64,000 nucleotides of DNA. Origin: Vogesella indigofera (GTDB lineage Bacteria; Pseudomonadota; Gammaproteobacteria; Burkholderiales; Chromobacteriaceae). Of this stretch, positions 9,616-18,483 are shown one piece after another. The DNA lies in contig NZ_RBID01000015.1 in assembly GCF_003633895.1 (NCBI RefSeq), forward strand, positions 124,001 through 188,000, written 5' to 3'. The first letter of the stretch is position 1. Each line of letters begins with the position of its first letter. Below the pieces are notes generated by a model that saw only the letters and a program-made list of their open reading frames with translations, searched no databases and was not told the DNA's origin. The translations under genes were made by a program, and so were the position numbers.

Positions 9616-10539
9616 ATGAACACCGGGCGCAGCCCCCTTGCCGCCAGCCAGCAACCCAGCGCCACTCACCACACGGTGCCGCCGGCGGTGCGCGGCCACT
9701 TTGTCAGCGAAACCCTGCGCCCCGGGCTGTCGCTGCACTGCACCCACATCGACATCCTGCAGGCGATGCATACCGAGAGCAGCGCCGAGCCCGGCCTGCG
9801 GCTGATCCTGATGCTGGAGGGCACGCTGGAAGCGCGCTTCGGCAAGCAGCCGCTGCGGCTGAATGCCAGCCGCCAGCCACAGGGAGTGCTGCTGTCGATC
9901 GCCGAAACCGAACAGCTGCAGCGCGACATCCCGCAGCCGATGCAGCAGCGCCAGGTGGTGATCGCGGTCAACCGGCAATGGTTCGAGGAAGGCGGTTTCG
10001 ACAACCTCAGCGACCGCGGCAGCACCCTCGGCCTGTGCCGGCAGCATCTGGCGGTGCGCCCGCTGCAGGTCGGCGCCGCGCTGGGGCGCCTGGCCGGGCA
10101 ACTGCTGCACCCGGCACAGCGGCCGCCGCACCTGCAGCGCCTGTATCAGGAGTGCCACGCCGTGGAGCTGCTGATGGAGGCGCTGGGACAATTGCAAGGG
10201 GACAGGCCAAGCTGCGCACTGAAACCGGCAGAACGCCGGCGTGTGGAAAGGCTGCAGCAACTGCTGGACAGCGGCAGCGCCGACACCTGGTCGCTGGCGG
10301 AGATGGCGCGGGAGCTGGGCAGCAACCCGACCACGCTGCAACGGCAGTTCCGCGCCGTGCACGGTTGCAGCATTTTTGACTACCTGCGCCGGCAGCGGCT
10401 GGCACGCGCGCACCAGCTACTGCTGCAGGGCGCCAGCGTCACCGAGGCCGCGCTACTGGCCAGCTACGGCAGCCCGGCCAACTTTGCCACCGCCTTCCGC
10501 CGCCAGTACGGCGTCTGCCCGCGCAACCTGCGCCGCTAG
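9616..10539 (+). CDS. AraC-family regulator, PchR-like
   Basis: This 307-aa transcription factor has a divergent N-terminal ligand-binding half and a C-terminal double helix-turn-helix of about 95 residues (WSLAEMARELGSNPTTLQRQFRAVHG, then VTEAALLASYGSPANFATAFRRQYGVCPRNLRR). The N-terminal part (ILMLEGTLEARFGKQPLRLNA) resembles PchR/YbtA-type regulators that sense a ferric siderophore and activate the matching receptor. It is divergent from the TonB receptor gene with a Fur-like box between them, the standard layout for such regulators. The start at 9616 gives the full N-terminal domain. Confidence 0.82.
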   Translation: MNTGRSPLAASQQPSATHHTVPPAVRGHFVSETLRPGLSLHCTHIDILQAMHTESSAEPGLRLILMLEGTLEARFGKQPLRLNASRQPQGVLLSIAETEQLQRDIPQPMQQRQVVIAVNRQWFEEGGFDNLSDRGSTLGLCRQHLAVRPLQVGAALGRLAGQLLHPAQRPPHLQRLYQECHAVELLMEALGQLQGDRPSCALKPAERRRVERLQQLLDSGSADTWSLAEMARELGSNPTTLQRQFRAVHGCSIFDYLRRQRLARAHQLLLQGASVTEAALLASYGSPANFATAFRRQYGVCPRNLRR

Positions 10540-10540
10540 C

Positions 10541-11443
10541 TCACGGCCAGTCGGCGTAGTTGCGGATCGCCAGCGCCTCGTGGCGGCTGAGTTGCTGCTT
10601 GGCTTCCAGCCGGTAGCGCGCCGGGGTCAGCCCGGTGCGCAGGCGGAAGAAGCGACTGAAGTGGGTGGTGCTGCGAAAGCCGAGATCGGCGGCGACCTGT
10701 TCGATGGTCAGCCCGGAGCGCACCAGCCGCAGGCAGGCCTCGTGGGTGAGGCGGTCGTGCAGCAGCTCCAGCGGCGTGCGTTTGAGGGTGCGCACGCAGA
10801 TGTCGTGCAGGCGGTCGTGGGAGATGCCCAGTTCGGCGGCGTAGCGGGCGATCTTCCAGTGTTCGCGCAGGTGCAGCTCGGCCAGGTGGCGGAAGCGCAT
10901 CAGCAGCGTCGAATTGGTGCTGTGCCCCTGCTGGCTGACATCCTCCAGCCCGGACAGGCGCCAGCAGTGGATCAGGATCAGCGAGAGATGGGCGGTGAGA
11001 TAGCTCCACGACGCCTTGCCGCCCAGCTTCAGCTCGCGCTCGATGCTGCGGAACGAGGCGGCCATCTCCTGCACCGCCTCGGCGGCGTCGAGGCGGTTCT
11101 GCACGACGCGGCGATCGGCCAGATAGCGCAGCGGCACCGATTCCGCACCCTGCCCCGCCGCCTCCTTCACCAGCACGTCCGACAACGACAACAGGTAGCC
11201 GGCGCTGCCGGCGCTGACGCGCAGATGGCTTTGCGGCGGCACGTTGACCCAGGCCAGCGCCGGCGCCGCCAGCTCGATGCAGTCCTTGTCCAGGCTGAGG
11301 CTGGCGCTGCCGCTCAACAGCAGGATCGCCGCGCGCGCGGTGTCGTGGCGGCCATTGGCCAGCGCGTAGCGGCGGGTATCGAGCGTGGTGTCGATACGGT
11401 GGGCGGCGGCGTGGGCATTGATGCGCTGGGCGACGGGGGTCAT
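10541..11443 (-). CDS. AraC/XylS-family transcriptional regulator
   Basis: The product has 300 aa from the ATG at 11443 (MTPVAQRINAHAAAHRIDTTLD); a start at 11488 would add 15 poorly supported residues. The N-terminal region resembles the AraC-binding-like sensor domain. The C-terminus carries two helix-turn-helix units (WKIARYAAELGISHDRLHDICVRTLKRTP and LTIEQVAADLGFRSTTHFSRFFRLRTGLTPARYR). Regulators of this type control aromatic and alkane catabolic genes. Its position next to the SphA-type outer-membrane gene and the cresol oxidation operon suggests that it is their activator. It converges with the PchR-like gene, with one base between the stops. Confidence 0.8.
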   Translation of the reverse strand: MTPVAQRINAHAAAHRIDTTLDTRRYALANGRHDTARAAILLLSGSASLSLDKDCIELAAPALAWVNVPPQSHLRVSAGSAGYLLSLSDVLVKEAAGQGAESVPLRYLADRRVVQNRLDAAEAVQEMAASFRSIERELKLGGKASWSYLTAHLSLILIHCWRLSGLEDVSQQGHSTNSTLLMRFRHLAELHLREHWKIARYAAELGISHDRLHDICVRTLKRTPLELLHDRLTHEACLRLVRSGLTIEQVAADLGFRSTTHFSRFFRLRTGLTPARYRLEAKQQLSRHEALAIRNYADWP

Positions 11444-11541
11444 GGGCAGGCCGCGACGAGGGTGGACAAAGACACATGATAACGGCACTGCGCCGCCATG
11501 CAGAACATGGCGGCGCAGTGGCGGACATCGTGGGTGCCGGC

Positions 11542-12438
11542 TTAGAACGGCAGCGTCATGCGCAGCTTGAACTCGGAACCACGGGCACGGTTGGCCACGC
11601 CGCTTTCACGCTGCCACTTGGCGGTGACGAAGTAGCCCTTGCCGTTGTCGTACTTGATCGACGGCCCGATGGCGAACGCCTTGCCACGGTTGCCGTGCGC
11701 CGCCACGTTCGGCCCGGTATCGTCGGTGACCTGGCGATAGGCGTAGCCGCCCACACCGGCCACCCAGCCATTGCCGAAGCCCCAGCCCAGCGCGTAGTCG
11801 GCGTGCACTTCCTGGCCGCTGCGGTAGTCGGTGTCCTTGTTCTTCCAGTTGTAGTCGTACATCAGCTTCACGTCGGCGTTGATGCCGCTAGGCTGCACGT
11901 AGCTCACCGCCAGCAGCGGCTCCACGTTCCAGTAGTTGCGGCCAACGTTGACCAGATCGTTCTTGTCGAACTGGCCGGTAGGCGCGTTGATGTCCAGGCC
12001 CGCGTAGTAGTGCAGCTTGTCGCTGACGTGATAGGCGGCGCCGCCACCGAGCACGATGTCGCCCAGCTCGCGCTTGCGCTGCGACTGGCCATTGACCGTG
12101 GCGTCGACCTCTACCAGCGGGGTGATGGCGTGCATCGCCAGCTGGCCGCCGGCCAGCGGCAGGTCGCTCACCCAGATGAAGCGCGGCGCCACCGCGTTGA
12201 CCCGCAGCTTGAAGTCCACTGGTAGCTTGTCGCCGTTGTTGTCGCGCAGCGAGTCGGCACTGTAGCTAGAGGCGTAGCCCAGCACGTAGAAGCCGGGCGG
12301 CGGCAAGGCGCCGGTCAGGTAGTTCTCGTTGCCGTTGGGGTACATGCCGCCGCCGCCCTCGGTCGCCCAGCCGGCGGATGCCAGCGACAGCAAGACGCCT
12401 GCGGTGACGAGGGTGGTGAGCGCTCTGGATTGTTGCAT
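11542..12438 (-). CDS. SphA-type outer-membrane protein (phenol MetA-pathway family)
   Basis: This 298-aa protein has a signal peptide (cleavage near Ala25, SAGWA|TEGG) and a predicted beta-barrel with alternating strands ending in the aromatic-terminal segment EFKLRMTLPF. It matches the family of outer-membrane proteins found in meta-pathway phenol and other aromatic clusters (phenol_MetA_deg / SphA), which are thought to admit hydrophobic aromatics. GGMYPNGNENYLTGALPPPGFYVLGY at the mature N-terminus is typical. A good ribosome site (GGAGAG) precedes the ATG. It probably supplies 4-cresol or related phenols to the periplasmic enzymes encoded upstream on the same strand. Transport activity is inferred. 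Confidence 0.8.
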   Translation of the reverse strand: MQQSRALTTLVTAGVLLSLASAGWATEGGGGMYPNGNENYLTGALPPPGFYVLGYASSYSADSLRDNNGDKLPVDFKLRVNAVAPRFIWVSDLPLAGGQLAMHAITPLVEVDATVNGQSQRKRELGDIVLGGGAAYHVSDKLHYYAGLDINAPTGQFDKNDLVNVGRNYWNVEPLLAVSYVQPSGINADVKLMYDYNWKNKDTDYRSGQEVHADYALGWGFGNGWVAGVGGYAYRQVTDDTGPNVAAHGNRGKAFAIGPSIKYDNGKGYFVTAKWQRESGVANRARGSEFKLRMTLPF

Positions 12439-12777
12439 GATAAATCTCTCCGTTTTATTTATATGTCATTAACAATGGGTGTGAAAAAGCGCTGCCTGCA
12501 CGACTAGGCAAGCGGGACGGGCAGCGCAGCGTCCCGCTGCAAAGGTTGGCCGCACGCCGCGCATCCGGATGGGGGCGCGGCGCTTGGCCGGCTACGACCG
12601 GGTAGGCCGCGGCCAGATACGGCCAGAACCTGTTTACGATCTGCTGCGACTGATCCCAATGGGGCGATACGGCGTTAAAAGCGCCTTCGGCATGCTTGTT
12701 TTTATCCAGCTAGACGCCGCTTCCTCAGTCGTTGTTGCCTTGTCTCGCGTGAGCGCGCGAGATCGTAAAACAGCTTC
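12439..12777. other. Intergenic region, promoter of the SphA gene and a dispersed repeat
   Basis: This 339-bp gap has no gene. The 12439-12480 part is AT-rich and is the likely minus-strand promoter of the SphA-type gene. A GTTGGCCGCA word is at 12545, and family-1 repeat copy 2 fills 12631-12772, ending 5 bp before the stop of the aldehyde dehydrogenase gene. Confidence 0.7.
12631..12772 (+). repeat. Dispersed structured repeat, family 1, copy 2
   Basis: The element is 142 bp, with termini TGTTTACGATC and GATCGTAAAACA. It shares GCGATACGGCGTT, GCCGCTTCCTCAG and GCCTTGTCTCGC with the copies at 1397 and 35990 but is more diverged in the apical part. It lies directly at the 3' end of the aldehyde dehydrogenase gene and could act in mRNA end formation. 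Confidence 0.8.
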
Positions 12778-14229
12778 TCAGATCGGGTACTGCTGCGCGC
12801 CGCGCTGGATGCTGATCCAGCGCAACTCGGTAAATTCGTCGATCGCGGCTCGGCCGCCAAAACGGCCGTAACCGCTGTCCTTCACCCCGCCGAACGGAAT
12901 CTGCGCCTGGTCCAGCACCGTCGGGCCGTTGATGTGGCAGATGCCGGACTCGATGCGGCGGGCGACTTCCAGCGCGCGCAGCACGTCGCCGCCGAACACC
13001 GCCGCCGACAGCCCGTACTCGGAGTCGTTGGCCAGCGAGATCGCCTCCTCCACGTCGTCAAAGCGCAGCACCGCCACCACCGGGCCGAACGACTCCTCGC
13101 CGTACAGCCGCATCGCCGCGGTCACGTGGTCGACCACCGTCGCCGCCATCACGCTGCCGCGCGCGTGGCCGCCGGTCACCAGTTCGGCGCCCTTGCCGAC
13201 CGCGTCCTGCACCAGCACCGTGATGCGCTCGGCGGCACCGGCGCTGATCATCGGCCCCAGCGCGCAGCCTGGCTCGTCCGGCAGCCCGGCTTTCAGGCTC
13301 AGCGCCTTGTCGGCCAGACGTTGCACGAATTCGTCCGCCACCTTGCGATCGACAATGATGCGCTCGGTCGACATGCAGATCTGGCCCTGGTTGAAGAAGG
13401 CGCCAAACGCCGCCGCCTTCACCGCCTCGTCCAGATCGGCGTCGTCCAGCACCACGAACGGCGCCTTGCCACCCAGCTCCAGCAGGCAGCGCTTCAGGTA
13501 GCGCGCGGCGATCTCGGCGATGCTGCGGCCAACCCGGGTGGAGCCGGTGAAGTTCACCCGCCGCACCGCCGGATGGCGGATCAGCGCCTCGACCACGTTG
13601 GCCGCGTCGGCCGGCGCATTCAGCACCACGTTGAGCACGCCCGGCGGCAGCCCGGCCTCGGCCAGCACCTCGCCCAGCAGGCGGTGGGTGTACGGGCACA
13701 GCTCGGAGCCTTTGAGCACCACGGTGTTGCCACAGGCCAGCGGCATCGCCACCGCCCGCGCCGCCAGCAGCACCGGCGCATTCCACGGCGCGAAGGCCAG
13801 CACCACGCCCGCCGGCTGGCGCAGCACCATCTCGATGGCGCCGGCACGGCTGGACGGCGGCAGCTCGCCCTGGATCTGCGTCACCAGCGCCGCCGCCTCG
13901 CGGAAGATGTTGGCCGCCAGCTGGCAGTTGAAGCTGCCCCACGCCGCGGTGGCGCCGGTTTCCGCCGTCATCGCGGCACTGAAATCGGCACTGCGCGCCA
14001 CGATCAGGTCGGCGGCGCGATCCAGCAGCGCCCGCCGCTGTTGCGGCAGCATCGCCGCCCAGGCGCCGAACGCCACCGTGGCGGCATTCACCGCCGCCAG
14101 CGCGCTGTCCACGCTCGCCGCCGCCGCCACGGTGGCGACCTCGCCATTGACCGGGTTGAGACAGTCGAAGGTGGCGCCGTCAGACGAGGCGACATCCTGG
14201 TTATTGATGAACAGCTGGGCGTGCAGCAT
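12778..14229 (-). CDS. Aldehyde dehydrogenase, vanillin/salicylaldehyde dehydrogenase-like
   Basis: This 483-aa NAD(P)-dependent aldehyde dehydrogenase probably oxidises a hydroxylated aromatic aldehyde such as vanillin to the acid. Catalytic landmarks are PWN with Asn150, LELGGKAP with Glu251 and [11 protein letters not shown] with Cys285. The start at 14229 is chosen because GGAGAG lies about 6 bp upstream; the ATG at 14256 has no ribosome site. The QICMSTER active-site loop and PFGGVKDSGYGRFGG end are typical of Vdh-type enzymes. It is the last gene of the cresol oxidation operon, so its natural substrate is probably a side-chain aldehyde formed there. Specificity towards vanillin is inference. 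Confidence 0.85.
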   Translation of the reverse strand: MLHAQLFINNQDVASSDGATFDCLNPVNGEVATVAAAASVDSALAAVNAATVAFGAWAAMLPQQRRALLDRAADLIVARSADFSAAMTAETGATAAWGSFNCQLAANIFREAAALVTQIQGELPPSSRAGAIEMVLRQPAGVVLAFAPWNAPVLLAARAVAMPLACGNTVVLKGSELCPYTHRLLGEVLAEAGLPPGVLNVVLNAPADAANVVEALIRHPAVRRVNFTGSTRVGRSIAEIAARYLKRCLLELGGKAPFVVLDDADLDEAVKAAAFGAFFNQGQICMSTERIIVDRKVADEFVQRLADKALSLKAGLPDEPGCALGPMISAGAAERITVLVQDAVGKGAELVTGGHARGSVMAATVVDHVTAAMRLYGEESFGPVVAVLRFDDVEEAISLANDSEYGLSAAVFGGDVLRALEVARRIESGICHINGPTVLDQAQIPFGGVKDSGYGRFGGRAAIDEFTELRWISIQRGAQQYPI

Positions 14230-14291
14230 GGCGCTCTCCGCAGGGTGATGGGTCATGCTGCGTTTGTATGCCGGCGCGCGCCGGCCGGCAA

Positions 14292-14468
14292 CTAGCTTTT
14301 CGGCGTGGCATCGCTTGCGGGCGGCTCGCCCTCGCCCTGCATGCCCTGCTTGAAGCCGCGTACCGCACCGCCCAGATCGGCGCCGACATGGCGCAGTTTC
14401 CTGGTGCCGAACACCAGCAGCACCACCGCCAGCACGATCAACCAGTGCCACAGGCTGAATGAACCCAT
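14292..14468 (-). CDS. tatA: Twin-arginine translocase subunit TatA/E
   Basis: The product is a small 58-aa protein. It begins [41 protein letters not shown], which is the TatA pattern: one N-terminal membrane helix, the conserved FG dipeptide, then an amphipathic helix with the GxDLGxxxxxFK motif, and a short hydrophilic tail ([14 protein letters not shown]). A strong ribosome site (AAGGAG) precedes the ATG at 14468. TatA forms the pore of the Tat pathway, which exports folded cofactor proteins. It is not with tatB/tatC here. It sits between the genes for a Tat-signal iron-sulfur protein and an aldehyde dehydrogenase, so it is probably an operon-specific TatA that raises export capacity for the cresol redox proteins. 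Confidence 0.9.
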   Translation of the reverse strand: MGSFSLWHWLIVLAVVLLVFGTRKLRHVGADLGGAVRGFKQGMQGEGEPPASDATPKS

Positions 14469-14529
14469 TGCGCTCTCCTTGCCGTTGCCACGGCCGGCCT
14501 GCGGCCAACCCTGGCCCGGCGATTAACGA

Positions 14530-14838
14530 TCAGGCCTTCTTGACGTAGACGTTGCACCAGCCCTTGCCGGCCACCTGCTTGCCGGCCAGCATCGGACAGG
14601 GCGCGAAGGCGTCGCTGGCCTTGCCCTGGTAGAACTGGCAGTTGCTACAGGCCTGGCCGGCGACATATTTCGGCTGCTTGGCCTTGTCGACCTTGCCGGC
14701 GTCGGCGACGTAGCCCAGCGCCACCGCGGTCGGGTCTTTCGCGTCCACTTTCGGGGCGGCGGCCAGCGCGCCGCGGGCCACGGCCAGCGCGGACACGACC
14801 CCTACGCTGTTGATCAGAAAACTGCGACGTGATTGCAT
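14530..14838 (-). CDS. High-potential iron-sulfur protein (HiPIP)
   Basis: This 102-aa periplasmic electron carrier binds one [4Fe-4S] cluster. A twin-arginine signal (SRRSFLINSVGVVSALAVARGALA) occupies the first about 27 residues. Four cysteines in HiPIP spacing follow: Cys64, Cys67, Cys81 and Cys95 (CSNCQFY, CPMLAG, GWCNVY). Such proteins carry electrons from periplasmic dehydrogenases to the respiratory chain. Directly downstream of the 4-cresol dehydrogenase and aldehyde dehydrogenase genes it probably accepts electrons from the PchC cytochrome or PchF. The adjacent tatA gene fits its export route. Confidence 0.88.
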   Translation of the reverse strand: MQSRRSFLINSVGVVSALAVARGALAAAPKVDAKDPTAVALGYVADAGKVDKAKQPKYVAGQACSNCQFYQGKASDAFAPCPMLAGKQVAGKGWCNVYVKKA

Positions 14839-14897
14839 GGTTTGCTCCTTAGATGCGCCGGCGGCCTGGCCGCCGGCGTACGGCAAGATGAAAAGGA

Positions 14898-16370
14898 TCA
14901 GAACGGGTACGGGCGCGGCTGGAACTGCAGCGTCACCCACTGCGCGCGGGTGAACTCCTCGATCGCCCATTCGCCGTTGAAGCGGCCAAGACCGGAGTTC
15001 TTCTCGCCGCCGAACGGCGCGTTGGTCTGGTCGTCGACGGTGATGTCGTTGATGTGGCACATGCCGCTGCGGATGCCGCGGGCAAAGTGCAGGCCGCGGG
15101 CGTAGTCGCGGGTGAACACCGCGGCGGACAGGCCGTACTCGCTGGCATTGGCCAGCGCCAGCGCGTGCGCCTCATCGCGGGCCTTGATCACCGGCAGCAC
15201 CGGGCCGAAGGTCTCGTCCACGGCGATGGACCAGCTCGGATCGACGTCCACGAACAGGTGCGGCGGCAACACGTTGCCTTGCGGCGCGCCGCCGACCAGC
15301 AGCGTGGCGCCGTCCTTTTTCGCCTGCTCGATCTTGGTCAGCACGCTGTCCAGCTGTTTGCCGTTGATCAGCGGGCCGACGATGTTGGCCGCATCGGCCG
15401 GGTCGCCGTACGGCAGCTGCTCGACGCGCGCCTTCAGCGCGGCCACGAAGGCATCGTGCACCTTGGCGTCGACGATCACGCGGTTGGTGCTCATGCAGAT
15501 CTGGCCCTGGTGCAGGAAGCGGCCGACCACCGCCGCCTGCGCCGCCTGCTCGATGTCGGCGTCGTCCAGCACCACCAGCGGCGCGTTGCCGCCCAGCTCC
15601 AGCGCCACGCGCTTGATGTGCTGGCCGCCGGTCGCGATGCGGCCAACGTTGCGGCCCACCTCGGTGGAACCGGTGAACGAGATCAGGCTCGGCACCGGAT
15701 GCGCGACGAAATGATCGCCGATCTCGCTGCCGGCGCCGGCCACCACGCTGAACAGTCCGGCCGGCAGGCCGGCTTCCTCGTAGATCTTGGCCAGCAGCAG
15801 GCCGCCGGTCACCGGCGTATCGCTGGCCGGCTTCACCACCACCGCGTTGCCCAGCGCCAGCGCCGGGGCGATGGAGCGGGCGGTAAGGTGATACGGGAAA
15901 TTCCACGGGCTGATTACGCCCACCACGCCCAGCGGGGCGCGGTAGACACGGCTTTCCTGGTTGGGGATGGCCGAGGCCAGGATGCGGCCTTCCACGCGGT
16001 TGCAGAAGGTGGCGGATTCCTGGGTGATGCGCCGTGCGCTGTCCCATTCGATGATGGCTTTCAGCCGCGAGCTGCCGGATTCGCGCACGATCCAGTCCTG
16101 GATCTCCTCGGCGCGCGCCAGCATGATTTCCACCACGCGGTTCAGCACCGCTGCACGTTCTTCCGGCAGACGGGCGGCCCACTCCTGCTGCGCCGTGGCG
16201 GCGGCGGCGTAGGCCGCGTCCACGTCGTCGCGGCTGGCCAGCTGCAGCTGCAGCAGGGTGTCGCCGGAGTACGGGTTGGTATCGGTCAGCTGCTGGCTGG
16301 AACCACCTCGGCGCCACTGGCCGGCGATCGGCTGCAGTTCGAAGCCGTCGTATGCTTGTTTCGTTGTCAT
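14898..16370 (-). CDS. pchA: 4-hydroxybenzaldehyde dehydrogenase (PchA-type)
   Basis: This 490-aa aldehyde dehydrogenase converts 4-hydroxybenzaldehyde, the second product of 4-cresol dehydrogenase, to 4-hydroxybenzoate with NAD(P). Key residues are Asn157 (SPWNFPYH), Lys180 (VVVKPAS), Glu258 (LELGGNAP) and Cys292 (GQICMSTN). It lies 15 bp downstream of the flavoprotein gene pchF on the same strand, as in the described Pseudomonas pch genes. No cleavable signal is visible, so the enzyme is cytoplasmic. It shares a family with the second aldehyde dehydrogenase of the operon (12778-14229) but is clearly distinct, so the operon can handle two aldehyde types. Confidence 0.87.
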   Translation of the reverse strand: MTTKQAYDGFELQPIAGQWRRGGSSQQLTDTNPYSGDTLLQLQLASRDDVDAAYAAAATAQQEWAARLPEERAAVLNRVVEIMLARAEEIQDWIVRESGSSRLKAIIEWDSARRITQESATFCNRVEGRILASAIPNQESRVYRAPLGVVGVISPWNFPYHLTARSIAPALALGNAVVVKPASDTPVTGGLLLAKIYEEAGLPAGLFSVVAGAGSEIGDHFVAHPVPSLISFTGSTEVGRNVGRIATGGQHIKRVALELGGNAPLVVLDDADIEQAAQAAVVGRFLHQGQICMSTNRVIVDAKVHDAFVAALKARVEQLPYGDPADAANIVGPLINGKQLDSVLTKIEQAKKDGATLLVGGAPQGNVLPPHLFVDVDPSWSIAVDETFGPVLPVIKARDEAHALALANASEYGLSAAVFTRDYARGLHFARGIRSGMCHINDITVDDQTNAPFGGEKNSGLGRFNGEWAIEEFTRAQWVTLQFQPRPYPF

Positions 16371-16385
16371 CGCTAGTTTCCTGCC

Positions 16386-17936
16386 TTAGATGCGGATGCC
16401 GGACTTGCCCGGTGCCAGAATGCCGTTCGGGTCCAGCGCGCGCTTGATGGTTTTTTCCAGCTTGCGTTTCACCGGGCCGTAGCTGTTGGCCACCCGTTCC
16501 TGGAACGCGGTGTTGACGCGGTACACGGCGTAGCCTTCCTTCTCGAACTCGTCCAGCAGCTCGGCAAAGCAGGCATTGGCGCGCTTGGTTTCTTCTTCGC
16601 TGCTGCGGTCGAACAGCACGTCGATCACGTGGTGCATGTCGCGCCAGCCGACGATGAATTCGCCGACGTAGTCGAGGCCGTGCTTGTTGAGGATGGTCTT
16701 GGCCAGCTTCACCTGCTTGTCGCACTCGCTGCCGCGCGCCTGGCTGACCGGGGCGAACCACATCGAGCCGCCGCCGCCGCGCCAGTTGTAGAGGCCGAAT
16801 TCCTGCAGGTTGGGCACGCCGGACATCAGCTGCGCGCGGTACTTGAACGGCTGGGTGTCACCGGCCTCTTCCTGGGTCACGATGCGGCCCTTGCCGGCCT
16901 TCCTGATGGTCTCGGTGACGATCTTCCAGTTCACCTCCACCTGCTCCGGCGAGCCGTACAGCGCGGCGTACACGTTCCAGGCGCCGAGGTGCTTGTCCTT
17001 CTGGATCTGTTTGACGATGTGATCCGGGGTGTGGCCTGGGGTGGTGATGTAGTCGGAACGGCGGGTATTGCAGGTGGCCGCTTCCCACAGCGTGCCGGCG
17101 ATCACCACCGCGTTGGGGATGATCTGTGCGATACGCAGCGGGCGCAGCATTTCCACGATCTCGCTGATGTCGGCCTCGTTGTCGAACTTGATCTCGAACG
17201 GCTTGAACACCGGCGGCTTGGGCATCAGCCAGAAGCCCATCTTGGTACAGATGCCGTAGTTGGACTGGGTGAACATGCCGTCCAGCGTCGGGCCGTAACC
17301 CCACTTGAACACCTGCCACGCCTTGTCGCCCTTCACGCCGCCCATGCCGGTGCGGTACACGTCGCCGTTGGCCAGCACCACTTCCATGCCGCACTGCATC
17401 AGGAAGTGCTCGCCGTACGGGGTGTAACCGACGCCGCGGTCCATGGTGTTGCCGACCGGGCCGGCGATGGCCGACGGCGCCGAGAACGACAGCATCAGCG
17501 GCAGCTTGTTGTCCTCGATGTAGTCGTACAGCTGCTGGTAGGTGACGCCCGGCTCCACCAGCGCGGTGCACAGCTCGGGGTCGATGTGGATGATCTTGTT
17601 CATCTTGCGCAGGTCGAGCACGATCTGGCCGCGTTCCACCGGCGCCGCCGAGCCGTAACCGAAGTTGCGGCCGGTGGAGATGGTCCACACCGGGATCTTG
17701 TACTCGTTGCAAATTTTCACCACCGCCTGCACCTGCTCCACGGTGGTGGCCATCACGATGGCGGACGGGATGTGTTTCTCGGTTTCCACCGCCATCATCA
17801 CCTTGGTGTAGGGCTGCAGGTGTTCGCCGGAAGTCAGCACATTGTCTTTGCCCAGTGCGGCGGTGAACTTCTTGATGGCCGCGTCGAAACGGGCCTCGCT
17901 GACGCCCTTGGGCAGGGCAAGATATTTACTAGCCAT
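16386..17936 (-). CDS. pchF: 4-cresol dehydrogenase (hydroxylating) flavoprotein subunit
   Basis: This 516-aa member of the vanillyl-alcohol oxidase family oxidises the methyl group of 4-cresol to 4-hydroxybenzyl alcohol and then to the aldehyde, with water as oxygen source, in the periplasm. The FAD-binding PCMH domain includes PVWTISTGRNFGYG and GPVGNTMDRGVGYTPYG. Tyr383 in QEFGLYNWRGGG corresponds to the tyrosine that carries covalent FAD in the Pseudomonas enzyme (Tyr384). The length equals that of known PchF. No signal peptide is visible, as in Pseudomonas, where export depends on partner proteins. It lies between pchX and pchA. A related eugenol or vanillyl alcohol substrate cannot be ruled out, but the cytochrome partner in the operon favours cresol. 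Confidence 0.93.
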   Translation of the reverse strand: MASKYLALPKGVSEARFDAAIKKFTAALGKDNVLTSGEHLQPYTKVMMAVETEKHIPSAIVMATTVEQVQAVVKICNEYKIPVWTISTGRNFGYGSAAPVERGQIVLDLRKMNKIIHIDPELCTALVEPGVTYQQLYDYIEDNKLPLMLSFSAPSAIAGPVGNTMDRGVGYTPYGEHFLMQCGMEVVLANGDVYRTGMGGVKGDKAWQVFKWGYGPTLDGMFTQSNYGICTKMGFWLMPKPPVFKPFEIKFDNEADISEIVEMLRPLRIAQIIPNAVVIAGTLWEAATCNTRRSDYITTPGHTPDHIVKQIQKDKHLGAWNVYAALYGSPEQVEVNWKIVTETIRKAGKGRIVTQEEAGDTQPFKYRAQLMSGVPNLQEFGLYNWRGGGGSMWFAPVSQARGSECDKQVKLAKTILNKHGLDYVGEFIVGWRDMHHVIDVLFDRSSEEETKRANACFAELLDEFEKEGYAVYRVNTAFQERVANSYGPVKRKLEKTIKRALDPNGILAPGKSGIRI

Positions 17937-17949
17937 GAGATAACTCCGT

Positions 17950-18468
17950 TCAGATCACGCAGCAGAAGGAAACGCAGGCGGTGCCCTGCGGGTTGGACGC
18001 CGGCAACACACGCTCCGGGCTGGCCACCAGGCCATGACCCAGCGCGGCCAGCTGGGCGGCGTCGCTGCCCAGCCGCTGCGGCTGTTGCGACAGCACGCGG
18101 CCGCCGGATGAGCGCACCAGGTCCAGCAACACGGTGGCGGTGGCGTCATCCACCAGCCCGACCAGCATCGCCGGCTGCGCATCCTGTGCCAGTGCGTGAA
18201 TGTGGTTCAGCAAGGTGCCGTCCAGCCCGTTCAGGCGCAGCGCCGGCTGCTGCTGCATGCCGTGCTGCTGCGCGGCGGCGGCGACGCCGGCCAGAAACTG
18301 GCTGTCCAGCGCGCTGCCGGACACCACCGCGGTCAGCGGCAGCGTGGCGTTGGCGGCCAGGGTTTTGCCGGAGGGCAGCACGGTGGCGGCCTGCGCCAGC
18401 GAGCCACCGCTGAAGGCGAGGCCGACGGCGGCCAGGCCCTTGAGCAAAGTGCGACGATCAGTAGTCAT
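17950..18468 (-). CDS. pchX: PchX-like Tat-signal protein of the cresol dehydrogenase operon
   Basis: This 172-aa protein has a twin-arginine leader (TDRRTLLKGLAAVGLAFSGGSLAQA) and a mature domain without recognised catalytic motif, ending ...GTACVSFCCVI. It sits between the cytochrome and flavoprotein genes, exactly where Pseudomonas carries pchX, a gene of unknown function needed alongside pchC and pchF. One possibility is that it rides with PchF through the Tat pore, which would explain how a leaderless flavoprotein reaches the periplasm; this is inference. The CVSFCC cysteine-rich C-terminus may bind a metal or form disulfides. The gene symbol rests on position and signal type more than on sequence identity. 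Confidence 0.65.
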   Translation of the reverse strand: MTTDRRTLLKGLAAVGLAFSGGSLAQAATVLPSGKTLAANATLPLTAVVSGSALDSQFLAGVAAAAQQHGMQQQPALRLNGLDGTLLNHIHALAQDAQPAMLVGLVDDATATVLLDLVRSSGGRVLSQQPQRLGSDAAQLAALGHGLVASPERVLPASNPQGTACVSFCCVI

Positions 18469-18483
18469 GCCTGCTCCTCCCGC

